Shown piece after piece: positions 1-5,966 of a stretch of DNA of 5,966 nt. The notes beneath the pieces are model-generated. The model did no database searches. It was not told the DNA's origin and was given only the letters and a program-made list of their open reading frames with translations. How positions within the stretch are numbered: position 1 is the stretch's first letter; every line of letters starts with the position of its first letter. This stretch comes from Granulosicoccaceae bacterium (lineage in GTDB: Bacteria; Pseudomonadota; Gammaproteobacteria; Granulosicoccales; Granulosicoccaceae), in the NCBI GenBank assembly GCA_023301405.1, contig JALZUX010000118.1:1-5966 (forward strand). The letters run 5' to 3'. The position numbers were made by a program, and so were the translations under genes.

Positions 1-575
1 GTCATTTCAGATGCGGCGTTGCCAATGTCTATTTGTCCGCAGGCGATGTTGTAGGGTCTGCCGTCGAGTGAGGCGGTTTTGGTGAGTCCGGTAATTGCAT
101 GTTTGGTGCTGGTGTACGGCGATGATCCCCAGCGTGGTACATGTGCTGATATAGATCCGTTGTTAATGATTCTGCCGCCTTGTGGTTTTTGATCACGCAT
201 GGCGTTGAAGGCGCCTCGTACTATAAGAAATGCGCCGGTTAAGTTTACGTCGACTACCTTTTTCCAGTCTTCAACACTGATGTCACCGATAGGCGCTGCC
301 TTAACGTTGTTGCCGGCGTTATTGAAGACCACATCGAGTCGTGCAAATTTTTTGTTGATATCTTCAAAGAGCTTGTCCACGGATGCTGCGTCGGTTAGGT
401 CTGCTGGACACACTAAAACGGAATCAGGGTCGGCGTCTTTGACTAGCTCTTCAAGCTGATCTTGTCTGCGTGCAGTGACTGCTACTTTGTAGCCAGCTTT
501 GATGAAAGCGGCGGCGGTGTTTTTTCCTATCCCTGAGGATGCGCCTGTAATGAGTGCAACTTTGGGTTCAGACAT
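1..575 (-). CDS. Short-chain dehydrogenase/reductase (SDR), C-terminus cut by the window edge
   Basis: The gene starts at ATG (573-575, minus) and stays open for 191 codons to the left edge, so the C-terminal part is missing. It is a classical cytosolic SDR with a Rossmann fold. Visible motifs are the cofactor-binding TGASSGIG (residues 10-17), a D59-L60 pair after beta-3, NNAG (85-88), the tetrad Asn N111, catalytic S141, and Y154-x3-K158 (YTSTK). Arg-Arg at 36-37 at the end of beta-2, where NAD-dependent members usually have an acidic residue, suggests NADP(H) preference (inference). The segment CGQIDIGNA after the active site is typical of a subgroup annotated only as SDR oxidoreductase. 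The substrate cannot be told. An AAGGA ribosome-binding site (586-590) lies 10 nt before the start. It reads in the same direction as pncA, 57 nt downstream of it. Family assignment is secure; the physiological role is unknown. Confidence 0.93.
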   Translation of the reverse strand, partial: MSEPKVALITGASSGIGKNTAAAFIKAGYKVAVTARRQDQLEELVKDADPDSVLVCPADLTDAASVDKLFEDINKKFARLDVVFNNAGNNVKAAPIGDISVEDWKKVVDVNLTGAFLIVRGAFNAMRDQKPQGGRIINNGSISAHVPRWGSSPYTSTKHAITGLTKTASLDGRPYNIACGQIDIGNAASEM

Positions 576-601
576 TATTTTATTATCCTTAAGAATGTTT
601 T

Positions 602-630
602 TATCTAGCTGAGTTGATTTGGTTTGACAA
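602..630 (-). promoter_or_regulatory. Candidate sigma-70 promoter for the SDR gene
   Basis: On the minus strand TTGTCA (625-630, five of six matches to the -35 consensus) is followed after exactly 17 nt by TAGATA (602-607, a weak -10; GATAAA two bases further on is an alternative). It lies wholly in the gap after the pncA stop codon. Transcription would start near 595, giving a leader of about 20 nt that contains the AAGGA ribosome-binding site. If real, the SDR gene can be transcribed independently of pncA, although read-through from pncA remains possible because I see no terminator in the gap. The evidence is sequence match only. Confidence 0.4.
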
Positions 631-632
631 AA

Positions 633-1262
633 TTAAGAGAGTAGTGTGTTGCTTTCTATCAAGGCAATGCCCTGGCTTGTCATTGAGTCAATGGCCGCCT
701 GGGCGCTGCCGTCCATATCAATGGCACGGCAGGCGTCGGTGATGACGGTGGTGTTGAAATTTTCTTTGTGTGCATCTTGTGCGGAATAGAAAACGCAGTA
801 GTCCAGTGCCAGGCCAACACAAAATACGCGTTTGATTTTTCTGTCCCGTAAATACCCGCTTAAGCCGGTGCTGGTGGTATGGTCGTTTTCGTAGAAGGCT
901 GAATAAGAGTCGATTGACGGGTTGGTGCCTTTGCGAATTACCATCGACGCCGGGGTGGTGTTCAAGTCGGGGTGGAATTCTGCGCCCTTGCTGCCTTGAA
1001 TGCAGTGGTCAGGCCACAGGGTTTGTTCGCCGTAGGGCATAGTGATCATGGTGAAGGGGTCATGACCGTTGTGGCTGCTGGCGAAGCTGCTGTGGCCGGC
1101 CGGATGCCAGTCCTGGGTGAGCGCGATATTTGAAAATAGCGGGATCAGCTGGTTAATGACCGCAACGGTGCCGTCACCGTCGTTGACGGCAAGTGCGCCG
1201 CTCGGGCAAAAGTCGTTTTGCACATCAATGATCAGAAGTAGGTCGGTTTCGATAATGGTCAT
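633..1262 (-). CDS. pncA: Nicotinamidase (isochorismatase-like cysteine hydrolase)
   Basis: A complete 209-residue cytosolic enzyme that hydrolyses nicotinamide to nicotinate and ammonia, the first step of the Preiss-Handler NAD salvage route; members often also act on pyrazinamide. The E. coli-type catalytic triad is intact: D13 (in IDVQNDF), K111 (in IRKGTNP) and C156 (in GLALDYCV). The metal ligands D51 and H53 (TQDWHPAGH) and H86 (WPDHCIQG) are present, and the ALDYC stretch has the cis-peptide region before the nucleophile. The length matches the family (about 200-215). The start ATG (1260-1262) has an AGAGGA ribosome-binding site (1269-1274) 6 nt upstream. It is divergent from rnhB across 201 bp and followed by the SDR gene in the same direction. 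The leader contains an inverted repeat covering the ribosome-binding site (separate entry). Identity as nicotinamidase rather than another isochorismatase-fold hydrolase rests on the combined triad and metal motifs and is strong. Confidence 0.95.
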   Translation of the reverse strand: MTIIETDLLLIIDVQNDFCPSGALAVNDGDGTVAVINQLIPLFSNIALTQDWHPAGHSSFASSHNGHDPFTMITMPYGEQTLWPDHCIQGSKGAEFHPDLNTTPASMVIRKGTNPSIDSYSAFYENDHTTSTGLSGYLRDRKIKRVFCVGLALDYCVFYSAQDAHKENFNTTVITDACRAIDMDGSAQAAIDSMTSQGIALIESNTLLS

Positions 1263-1268
1263 TGGGTT

Positions 1269-1327
1269 TCCTCTGGAATTATCGCACCTGTCGGGTGATA
1301 CGATCTGGCCTGTATGCTACCAGAGAA
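1269..1327 (-). promoter_or_regulatory. Possible ribosome-binding-site-masking stem in the pncA leader
   Basis: Read on the minus strand, TTCTCTGG (1320-1327) is complementary to CCAGAGGA (1269-1276): eight pairs, one of them G-U, including six contiguous Watson-Crick pairs. The downstream arm contains the whole AGAGGA ribosome-binding site of pncA. The 43-nt loop holds a smaller hairpin (1280-1300), so the leader could fold into a two-tier structure that blocks translation initiation. The pairing is visible in the sequence. Whether the transcript begins far enough upstream, and whether the fold is regulatory, is inference. It does not match a riboswitch class I recognise. Confidence 0.3.
1280..1300. 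repeat. 21-bp imperfect palindrome upstream of pncA
   Basis: Arms TATC (1280-1283) and GATA (1297-1300) flank inner arms ACC (1286-1288) and GGT (1294-1296) around TGTCG. As DNA, six of the ten symmetric positions match (outer four contiguous), the size and shape of a dimeric regulator's operator. As RNA it forms a 7-bp hairpin with a 2-nt bulge. It lies 17 nt upstream of the pncA start codon, where a bound repressor could block transcription or elongation. No regulator gene is in the window and I do not recognise the site. Confidence 0.3.
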
Positions 1328-1412
1328 TTTGCGCATATAGTGTTCGCGAATCTTTACGGAAATGGTGACGCAGGTTGCTCCGTTCAGGCATAACCGTGCT
1401 CAATTGAGTGGT

Positions 1413-1467
1413 GCATAGCGGCCGCAGAGCAGATATCATTGGCAGGCCCTACAGAGTACCGCTATGC
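1413..1467 (+). repeat. 9-bp perfect inverted repeat covering the rnhB start codon
   Basis: GCATAGCGG (1413-1421) and CCGCTATGC (1459-1467) are exact reverse complements separated by 37 nt. The rnhB ATG (1464-1466) lies inside the 3' arm. If transcription starts upstream of 1413, the mRNA could pair its initiation codon into this stem, lowering translation of rnhB and, by coupling, dnaE. If transcription starts at a -10 near 1434-1439, the 5' arm is not transcribed and the repeat would be irrelevant to translation. The repeat itself is certain; its role is inference. Confidence 0.45.
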
Positions 1468-2117
1468 CTTTAATTCCCCTGTCCTTTGATCAGCTTTTTC
1501 TTGACAATACCGGAAGCGGTAAGCGGTATCTGGTGGCCGGAGTTGACGAGGCCGGCCGAGGCCCGCTGGCGGGTAACGTGGTGGCGGGCGCCGTGATCCT
1601 TGATCCAAATAAGAAAATCCCCGGTCTAGCGGATTCGAAGGTGCTTACCGTTGACAAGCGCGAAGAACTGGCTCTTGAAATAAAAGACCGCGCTGTCGCC
1701 TGGTGCGTCGCTGAAGCCAGCGTCGCAGAGATAGACCAACTCAACATTTTACACGCATCAATGCTTGCGATGGCCCGCGCCATAGAGGGGTTACCTATCC
1801 CGCCTAATCATTGCCTGATCGACGGCAATCGTTGCCCGATTACTGACTTCAATTGTCAGGCTGTGGTGAAAGGGGATGCGCGGGTGCAGGAGATCGCCGC
1901 TGCGTCTATTCTGGCCAAGGTATCGCGGGATCAGGCGATGATCGAGCTTCACCAGCAATATCCGCAATACGGATTTGCTCAGCATAAGGGTTATCCCACT
2001 CGCGCTCATATGCAGGCTTTGCAGGAGCACGGTGTGCTCGATATCCATCGTCGCAGTTTCGGGCCGGTGCGTGAGTTGTTGGCTGAAGCACCTAAAGTAG
2101 CTGGAACAGTGCGATGA
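1464..2117 (+). CDS. rnhB: Ribonuclease HII
   Basis: A complete 217-residue cytosolic endonuclease that cuts RNA in RNA-DNA hybrids and starts removal of single ribonucleotides misincorporated into DNA. The four acidic metal-binding residues of the family are present: D28 and E29 ([12 protein letters not shown]), D120 (IDGN) and D138 ([14 protein letters not shown]). Also present are the DSK motif (57-59), HKGYPT and the C-terminal RRSFGPV. The length is slightly above the usual 195-215, with a short N-terminal extension before the core. ATG 1464 is the only usable start: the frame upstream reaches a TAG at 1416-1418 with no ATG, GTG or TTG between. The ribosome-binding site is weak (AGAG about 7 nt upstream), and the start codon sits in an inverted repeat. 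The stop codon overlaps the dnaE start by 4 nt, implying translational coupling. The usual upstream neighbour lpxB is absent. Confidence 0.97.
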   Translation: MPLIPLSFDQLFLDNTGSGKRYLVAGVDEAGRGPLAGNVVAGAVILDPNKKIPGLADSKVLTVDKREELALEIKDRAVAWCVAEASVAEIDQLNILHASMLAMARAIEGLPIPPNHCLIDGNRCPITDFNCQAVVKGDARVQEIAAASILAKVSRDQAMIELHQQYPQYGFAQHKGYPTRAHMQALQEHGVLDIHRRSFGPVRELLAEAPKVAGTVR

Positions 2118-5100
2118 GTTTTGTTCATTTACGCGTTCACACTGAATACTCACTGGTTGACAGTGTGGTGCGAATTTCAAAAATAATGGCGGCAACGGCT
2201 GCAGGCGGGATGCCAGCGATCGCAATGACTGATCAAAGCAACATGTTTGCATTAGTCAAGTTTTATCGGGCCGCGATTAAAGCGGGGGTGAAGCCGGTCA
2301 TCGGGGTGGATGCTCGTATTGCCAACCCGGAAGGGTTTCTGACGCCAGTGGTGTTGCTCGCTCAAACAATGACCGGCTACCTCAATTTGTCGAAGCTTGT
2401 GTCGCGAAGTTTTCAGGAAGGTCAGGCAGAGCACGGGGCCGTTATTAGCTTTGACTGGCTAAAGGGTGAGACTGAAGGACTTCTGGCGCTGTCGGGCGGC
2501 CGAGTAGGGGATATCGGGCGCGCCTTGTTAGCCGAAAACACCGATGACGCCGAGCGTTGCCTTAAGCGTTGGCAAAAGCTATTTCCCGGGCGATTCTATA
2601 TAGAGCTGCATCGAACCGGCCGCCCCGATGAGGAGCGCTATAATCAAGCGGCGATTCAACTTGCGGGCAAAGCGCAATGCCCAGTGGTTGCCACTAATGA
2701 TGTTCGCTTTATTAAGCAGGCTGATTTTGATTCACACGAGATTCGCGTGTGCATTCACCAAGGCTACGAGGTCACTAATCCGCGCCGTCCCAAAGATTAC
2801 AGTGATCAGCAATACCTGCGCAGCGCTGCAGAAATGACAGAGCTATTCAAAGATATTCCTGAGGCGATTGAAAACTCTGTTCAGATTGCGATGCGTTGTA
2901 ACCTGACAATTGCACTGGGTGATCCTGTGCTACCGGATTTTCCGGGGCCGGGCGGCATGCCGGAAAGTGACTTTTTGCGGCAGTTATCAAAGGAAGGTTT
3001 AGAGTGGCGTTTGGGCAATTTGTACGACACATCACGCCCTGACTTTGCACAAGTCAGAGAGCCTTATGACAAGCGCCTTGAGCGCGAGCTTAACGTTATC
3101 ATCCAGATGGAATTTCCGGGCTACTTCCTGATTGTTGCTGACTTCATTAAGTGGAGCCGCGATAACGAAGTGCCGGTTGGTCCGGGCCGCGGGTCAGGTG
3201 CGGGTTCACTGGTAGCTTATGTTTTGGGTATTACTGATCTTGATCCGCTAGCCTTTGATTTGCTTTTCGAACGATTCTTGAACCCCGAGCGTGTATCGAT
3301 GCCAGATTTCGATATCGACTTCTGCATGGATAAACGCGATAGCGTTATTCAATACGTGTCTGATAAATACGGCGCTGAAAAAGTGTCGCAAATTATCACT
3401 TACGGCACCATGGCGGCGAAGGCGGTGGTGCGTGATGTAGCGCGGGTGATGGGGCATCCCTATGGTTTTGGTGATCGCTTGTCGAAAATGGTACCGATGG
3501 ATATCGGTATTACGCTGACAAAATCGCTTGAAGCATCAGAAGAATTAAAGCGCGCTTTTGCTACCGAAGAAGACACCAAGGCAGTGATTGAAATGGCGCT
3601 GCAATTGGAAGGCTTACCGCGTAATGCGGGCAAGCACGCGGGTGGCGTTGTCATAGCACCTACGCGCTTAACAGATTTTACACCGTTGTATTGTGAGCCT
3701 GATGGTTCAAGTCTGGTTACCCAGTTTGATAAAGACGATGCTGAAGCCGTAGGTCTGGTTAAGTTTGATTTTCTGGGTTTGCGAACGCTTACCATTATTG
3801 ATAAAGCCGTGCGCATGATCAATAAAAACCGCCCTGCCGATAAGCAACTGAACCTTGATAAGCTGCCCTTTGACGATGCTCACACCTATGTATTGTTGCA
3901 GGAAGCAAAAACCACCGGTGTCTTTCAGCTTGAATCCGGTGGCATGAAAAAACTGATTGCCCGGCTTAAACCTGATTGCTTCGACGATATAGTCGCACTG
4001 GTGGCGCTGTACCGACCCGGCCCGATGAACTCGGGCATGCTTGATGACTTTATTGCTCGTAAGCTTGGTCAAGCACCGGTGTCTTATCCGCACCCCGATT
4101 ATCAGCACGATACCTTAAAGCCGATTCTTGAATCGACCTACGGGGTCATTGTTTATCAGGAACAAGTGATGCAGATCGGTCAGGTGCTAGCCGGCTATTC
4201 ATTGGGTGGGGCTGACGTTCTGCGCCGGGCCATGGGTAAGAAAAAGCCCGAAGAAATGGCCAAGCAAAGACAGGTGTTTGTTGATGGTTGTCGCGATAAC
4301 AAGATCGATGATCACCTGGCCAGTAATATTTTTGATCTGGTTGAAAAGTTCGCAGGCTACGGTTTTAATAAATCCCACTCGGTGGCCTACGCGGTGCTGT
4401 CTTATCAAACCGCATGGTTAAAGTGCCATTATCCGTCAGAGTTTTTTAGTGCCGTACTTACCGCCGATATGGACGCCACAGAAAAGGTTGTGCGGACTAT
4501 TGATGATGTTCTTGAGTCTGGTCTTAAGTTATTACCCCCCAGCGTTAATCATTCTGAAACCGGATTCACGCCAACAGATGCAAAATCGGTGCGCTATGGC
4601 TTAGGCGCTATTAAAGGGGTTGGCGAAGGCGTACTGGAAAAAATATTCCAGGAGCGCGATGAAAACGGTAAATACAAAAACCTGATCGATATGTGCCGTC
4701 GATTAGGTGGCGCTAATGTGGGTCGAAGTGTTCTTGAGTGCCTGATCAAATCGGGTGCGCTTGATTGCCTTGGTGAAAACCGTGCCACTGCGATGGCAAA
4801 TCTGGCGCTTGCCTTAAATGCCGCGCAACAACAGGCACGCAACCTTGATAGCGGCCAGGCTGATATGTTTGGCAATGTGGCCTCCAGTGATGATGAAGCT
4901 GCCGTCGAATTGGTACAGGCAGAAGAGTGGCCGGATATCGAACGATTAACCGGTGAACGCAAAACTACCGGTTTGTATATCAGCGGCCACCCTATTGATC
5001 CGCATGTTGGTGAGCTAGCAAAAATCACCAGTGGTCGAATAGGTGACCAGTGCGCAAGAGTGCCGCAGCCAACCGGTGATGAAAAAGGCGGAGGTTGGGG

Positions 5101-5614
5101 CCGGGCAGGGATCGACGCCGTGGTGGCTGGCCTTGTCACTGATTTACGGGTGCGTGCGACCAATCGTGGTAGTCGAATCATGACCGCAACCCTTGATGAT
5201 AAAACCGGAAAAGTTGATGTTGTCATATCCGGCGCGTTGCTCGAGTCAGATGGCAATAAAATGCAGCCCGATAGCATTGTTGTCGTTGAAGGTGGGCTTG
5301 GTATCGATTCGTTTAGCGGTGGTTACAGCATCAGGGCCAGACAGATTTATTCAATTGAAGACGCACGCGAACGTTTTGCCAGATTGCTGTTGGTGACCTG
5401 GAAAGCCAGTAATGGCGAGGCCCTGCAAAGTATGCACGCAGCCTTATCCAGTCATCGTAAGGGTGGGCGTTTACCTGTTTTTATCGACTACACCAATGAA
5501 GCGGCAACGGCTAGAATTAAGTTGGGAGATAAGTGGCAAATTAACCCTACTGCGCAATTGATCGAATCACTCAGCCGAATGGAAGGTGTGAGCGAGGTTG
5601 ATATTGTCTACTGA
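2114..5614 (+). CDS. dnaE: DNA polymerase III alpha subunit (replicative polymerase)
   Basis: A complete 1166-residue catalytic subunit of the replicative polymerase, close to E. coli DnaE (1160). The N-terminal PHP domain (about 1-280) begins HLRVHTEYS but is degenerate: R7 replaces the first His of the HxH motif and Q41 replaces the His of TDH, as in E. coli-type enzymes. This predicts no intrinsic proofreading and reliance on a separate DnaQ exonuclease. Palm and finger motifs follow: [10 protein letters not shown] (356-365), PDFDIDF with catalytic D400 and D402, the third aspartate D552 (KFDFLGL), RPGPMNSGM (from 634) and [10 protein letters not shown] (746-755). Next come a helix-hairpin-helix ([10 protein letters not shown], about 831-840), the beta-clamp motif QADMF (915-919), an OB fold (about 1000-1075) and a tau-binding C-terminus. 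The start ATG shares ATGA with the rnhB stop, with GGAA 7 nt upstream. No frameshift or missing catalytic residue was seen. The usual downstream accA is absent. Confidence 0.99.
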   Translation: MSFVHLRVHTEYSLVDSVVRISKIMAATAAGGMPAIAMTDQSNMFALVKFYRAAIKAGVKPVIGVDARIANPEGFLTPVVLLAQTMTGYLNLSKLVSRSFQEGQAEHGAVISFDWLKGETEGLLALSGGRVGDIGRALLAENTDDAERCLKRWQKLFPGRFYIELHRTGRPDEERYNQAAIQLAGKAQCPVVATNDVRFIKQADFDSHEIRVCIHQGYEVTNPRRPKDYSDQQYLRSAAEMTELFKDIPEAIENSVQIAMRCNLTIALGDPVLPDFPGPGGMPESDFLRQLSKEGLEWRLGNLYDTSRPDFAQVREPYDKRLERELNVIIQMEFPGYFLIVADFIKWSRDNEVPVGPGRGSGAGSLVAYVLGITDLDPLAFDLLFERFLNPERVSMPDFDIDFCMDKRDSVIQYVSDKYGAEKVSQIITYGTMAAKAVVRDVARVMGHPYGFGDRLSKMVPMDIGITLTKSLEASEELKRAFATEEDTKAVIEMALQLEGLPRNAGKHAGGVVIAPTRLTDFTPLYCEPDGSSLVTQFDKDDAEAVGLVKFDFLGLRTLTIIDKAVRMINKNRPADKQLNLDKLPFDDAHTYVLLQEAKTTGVFQLESGGMKKLIARLKPDCFDDIVALVALYRPGPMNSGMLDDFIARKLGQAPVSYPHPDYQHDTLKPILESTYGVIVYQEQVMQIGQVLAGYSLGGADVLRRAMGKKKPEEMAKQRQVFVDGCRDNKIDDHLASNIFDLVEKFAGYGFNKSHSVAYAVLSYQTAWLKCHYPSEFFSAVLTADMDATEKVVRTIDDVLESGLKLLPPSVNHSETGFTPTDAKSVRYGLGAIKGVGEGVLEKIFQERDENGKYKNLIDMCRRLGGANVGRSVLECLIKSGALDCLGENRATAMANLALALNAAQQQARNLDSGQADMFGNVASSDDEAAVELVQAEEWPDIERLTGERKTTGLYISGHPIDPHVGELAKITSGRIGDQCARVPQPTGDEKGGGWGRAGIDAVVAGLVTDLRVRATNRGSRIMTATLDDKTGKVDVVISGALLESDGNKMQPDSIVVVEGGLGIDSFSGGYSIRARQIYSIEDARERFARLLLVTWKASNGEALQSMHAALSSHRKGGRLPVFIDYTNEAATARIKLGDKWQINPTAQLIESLSRMEGVSEVDIVY

Positions 5615-5641
5615 TTAAGGCCGGCGTTCACCGTTGCCTAA
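5615..5641 (+). other. GC-rich stem-loop directly after the dnaE stop codon
   Basis: TTA-A-GGC-CGG (5615-5624) can pair with CCG-TT-GCC-TAA (5631-5641, final A at 5641) across a 6-nt loop CGTTCA, giving about nine base pairs with a bulged A on one side and TT on the other. It begins immediately after the TGA of dnaE. No T-run follows on either strand, so it is not a canonical intrinsic terminator. It could protect the 3' end of the mRNA, or be a coincidence. Confidence 0.3.
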
Positions 5642-5693
5642 TGTAAAAGACACTATGAAGCATCTGCGTTAATGCGACCATCTTTCAGTCAAC

Positions 5694-5718
5694 GCTACTG
5701 GTTTAGTAGCTAGCTTTT
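5694..5718 (+). terminator. Weak candidate intrinsic terminator for rnhB-dnaE
   Basis: GCTACT (5694-5699) and AGTAGC (5705-5710) form a perfect 6-bp stem with a 5-nt loop GGTTT, followed after TAGC by four Ts (5715-5718). It lies 80 nt past the dnaE stop and overlaps the stop codon of the convergent gene. The stem is short, half A-T, and the T-run is short and displaced from it, so termination strength would be modest. No T-run follows in the minus direction, so it does not look bidirectional. Confidence 0.3.
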
Positions 5719-5966
5719 GTAGTCGGTCAGGTTCGGTTCTTCCCACATCCAAGTCGTATCAAAGACTTGGTCTGTCTTTGCGTGGTGAGCTTCCAGATCC
5801 TTTAACCATTCAATCACCTTGGCCCGTGTTTTTCCATCGGCAGCACACACTCGCGGGGTGTGGTTGTCAAGCATGGGAATGGGCTCATCAAGTGCCTTGC
5901 GGTAGTGCTGGCTCAGGTGTGCTAAGAGCTGGGCTTTTATCTTGGCGACTGTCCGAGAACTAGGAT
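5710..5966 (-). CDS. C-terminal 84 residues of an uncharacterised protein (N-terminus beyond window)
   Basis: An open frame runs leftward from the right edge to TAG (5710-5712), giving 84 codons with no start in view. It is convergent with dnaE, 95 nt away. The visible part is soluble and rich in charged residues. A helix-like stretch, AKIKAQLLAHLSQHYRKALD (residues 7-26), leads to EPIPMLDNHTPRV (27-39), then an amphipathic helix KTRAKVIEWLKDLEAHHAK (45-63), and ends with the aromatic FDTTWMWEEPNL (68-79). The Pro-x-Leu-Asp-x-x-Thr-Pro-Arg turn followed by an R-x-K-V helix recalls the toxin-binding domain of Xre/MbcA/ParS-type antitoxins. It also recalls C-terminal regions of some SEC-C-type hypothetical proteins from proteobacteria. 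I recall these resemblances from memory and cannot choose between them. That this is a real gene is supported by the coherent, well-composed frame; its function is not established. Confidence 0.7.
   Translation of the reverse strand, partial: PSSRTVAKIKAQLLAHLSQHYRKALDEPIPMLDNHTPRVCAADGKTRAKVIEWLKDLEAHHAKTDQVFDTTWMWEEPNLTDYKS

Larger units (their letters stand above)
1263..1463. promoter_or_regulatory. Divergent intergenic region between pncA and rnhB
   Basis: This 201-bp stretch has no supported gene and must hold the promoters for pncA (leftward) and the rnhB-dnaE unit (rightward). No promoter stands out. For pncA a weak candidate on the minus strand is TTTCCG, 17 nt, TATATG (-10 at 1334-1339), which would start transcription near 1327. 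An extended-type TGG-TAGCAT further downstream is another possibility. For rnhB the best -10-like hexamer is TATCAT (1434-1439), without a good -35. The region also holds a 10-bp perfect palindrome CTCAATTGAG (1399-1408) and the 8-bp palindrome GCGGCCGC (1418-1425). Promoter assignments here are tentative. Confidence 0.5.

Noticed and set aside
199..459. An 86-codon plus-strand frame opposite the SDR gene.
   Set aside because: The minus frame carries all SDR motifs; the plus frame is Ser/Thr-rich shadow sequence.
1069..1368. A 99-codon plus-strand frame covering the pncA start and part of the intergenic region.
   Set aside because: It is antisense to the conserved metal-binding part of pncA and has no domain signature or good ribosome-binding site.
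1399..1425. Perfect palindromes CTCAATTGAG and GCGGCCGC upstream of rnhB, considered as operators.
   Set aside because: Both are short and have no spacer or known regulator match. They are noted in the intergenic entry but not strong enough for separate calls.
2114..2250. Loss of metal-binding histidines in the DnaE PHP domain, considered as an anomaly.
   Set aside because: The same substitutions (RVH, no TDH) occur in E. coli-type DnaE, where DnaQ provides proofreading, so it is expected.
1791..2252. A 153-codon antisense open frame spanning the rnhB-dnaE junction.
   Set aside because: It is opposite two well-supported genes, with an unusual composition and no family features.
3460..4108. 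Two overlapping antisense open frames (120 and 133 codons) inside dnaE.
   Set aside because: Both are opposite the conserved catalytic core of dnaE, overlap each other, and show no recognisable motifs.
4594..5277. A 227-codon open frame antisense to the 3' part of dnaE.
   Set aside because: Its product is Ser/Pro/Arg-rich with no domain pattern, it lies wholly opposite a certain gene, and no convincing start signal is seen. It is a frame shadow.
5778..5963. A 61-codon plus-strand frame near the right edge.
   Set aside because: The minus-strand frame in the same place runs to the window edge and has a more protein-like composition, so this is taken as its shadow.
1..5966. Search for tRNA/rRNA genes, CRISPR arrays, insertion-sequence ends, tandem repeats, phage or defence genes.
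   Set aside because: None seen by eye. The window is almost fully explained by five genes, four of them recognised, and short intergenic gaps, so no new multi-gene system is claimed.

Overview
The window looks like ordinary chromosomal DNA from a gammaproteobacterium. The main evidence is a full-length E. coli-type DNA polymerase III alpha subunit (1166 residues, with the DxD palm motif and a QADMF clamp-binding motif) directly behind and translationally overlapping rnhB. This rnhB-dnaE pair is typical of that class. I cannot place the genus from sequence alone.

Layout, left to right. Positions 1-575 (minus) hold most of a short-chain dehydrogenase/reductase whose C-terminus lies beyond the left edge. 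Positions 633-1262 (minus) hold a complete nicotinamidase (pncA) with all catalytic and metal-binding residues. The two read in the same direction with a 57-nt gap, which contains a plausible promoter for the dehydrogenase. Positions 1263-1463 are a divergent intergenic region between pncA and rnhB, with several inverted repeats. Positions 1464-2117 (plus) encode RNase HII (rnhB), and 2114-5614 (plus) encode DNA polymerase III alpha (dnaE), with a 4-nt ATGA overlap. Positions 5615-5709 are a convergent intergenic gap with two stem-loops. Positions 5710-5966 (minus) are the C-terminal 84 codons of a protein I cannot name with confidence.

How the genes relate. RNase HII (removal of ribonucleotides from DNA) and the replicative polymerase are co-transcribed genome-maintenance genes. 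Nicotinamidase feeds NAD salvage, and the dehydrogenase probably uses NADP(H), but nothing beyond adjacency links those two. In many gammaproteobacteria rnhB-dnaE sits between lpxB and accA. Here neither flank is present, so the pair has been separated from the lipid-A and fatty-acid genes and must use a promoter in the 200-bp divergent region.

I found no convincing evidence of an undescribed system. The items most worth a second look are structural: an inverted repeat that could mask the pncA ribosome-binding site, and a separate 9-bp perfect inverted repeat whose 3' arm contains the rnhB start codon. No RNA genes, mobile elements, CRISPR arrays or attachment sites were seen.
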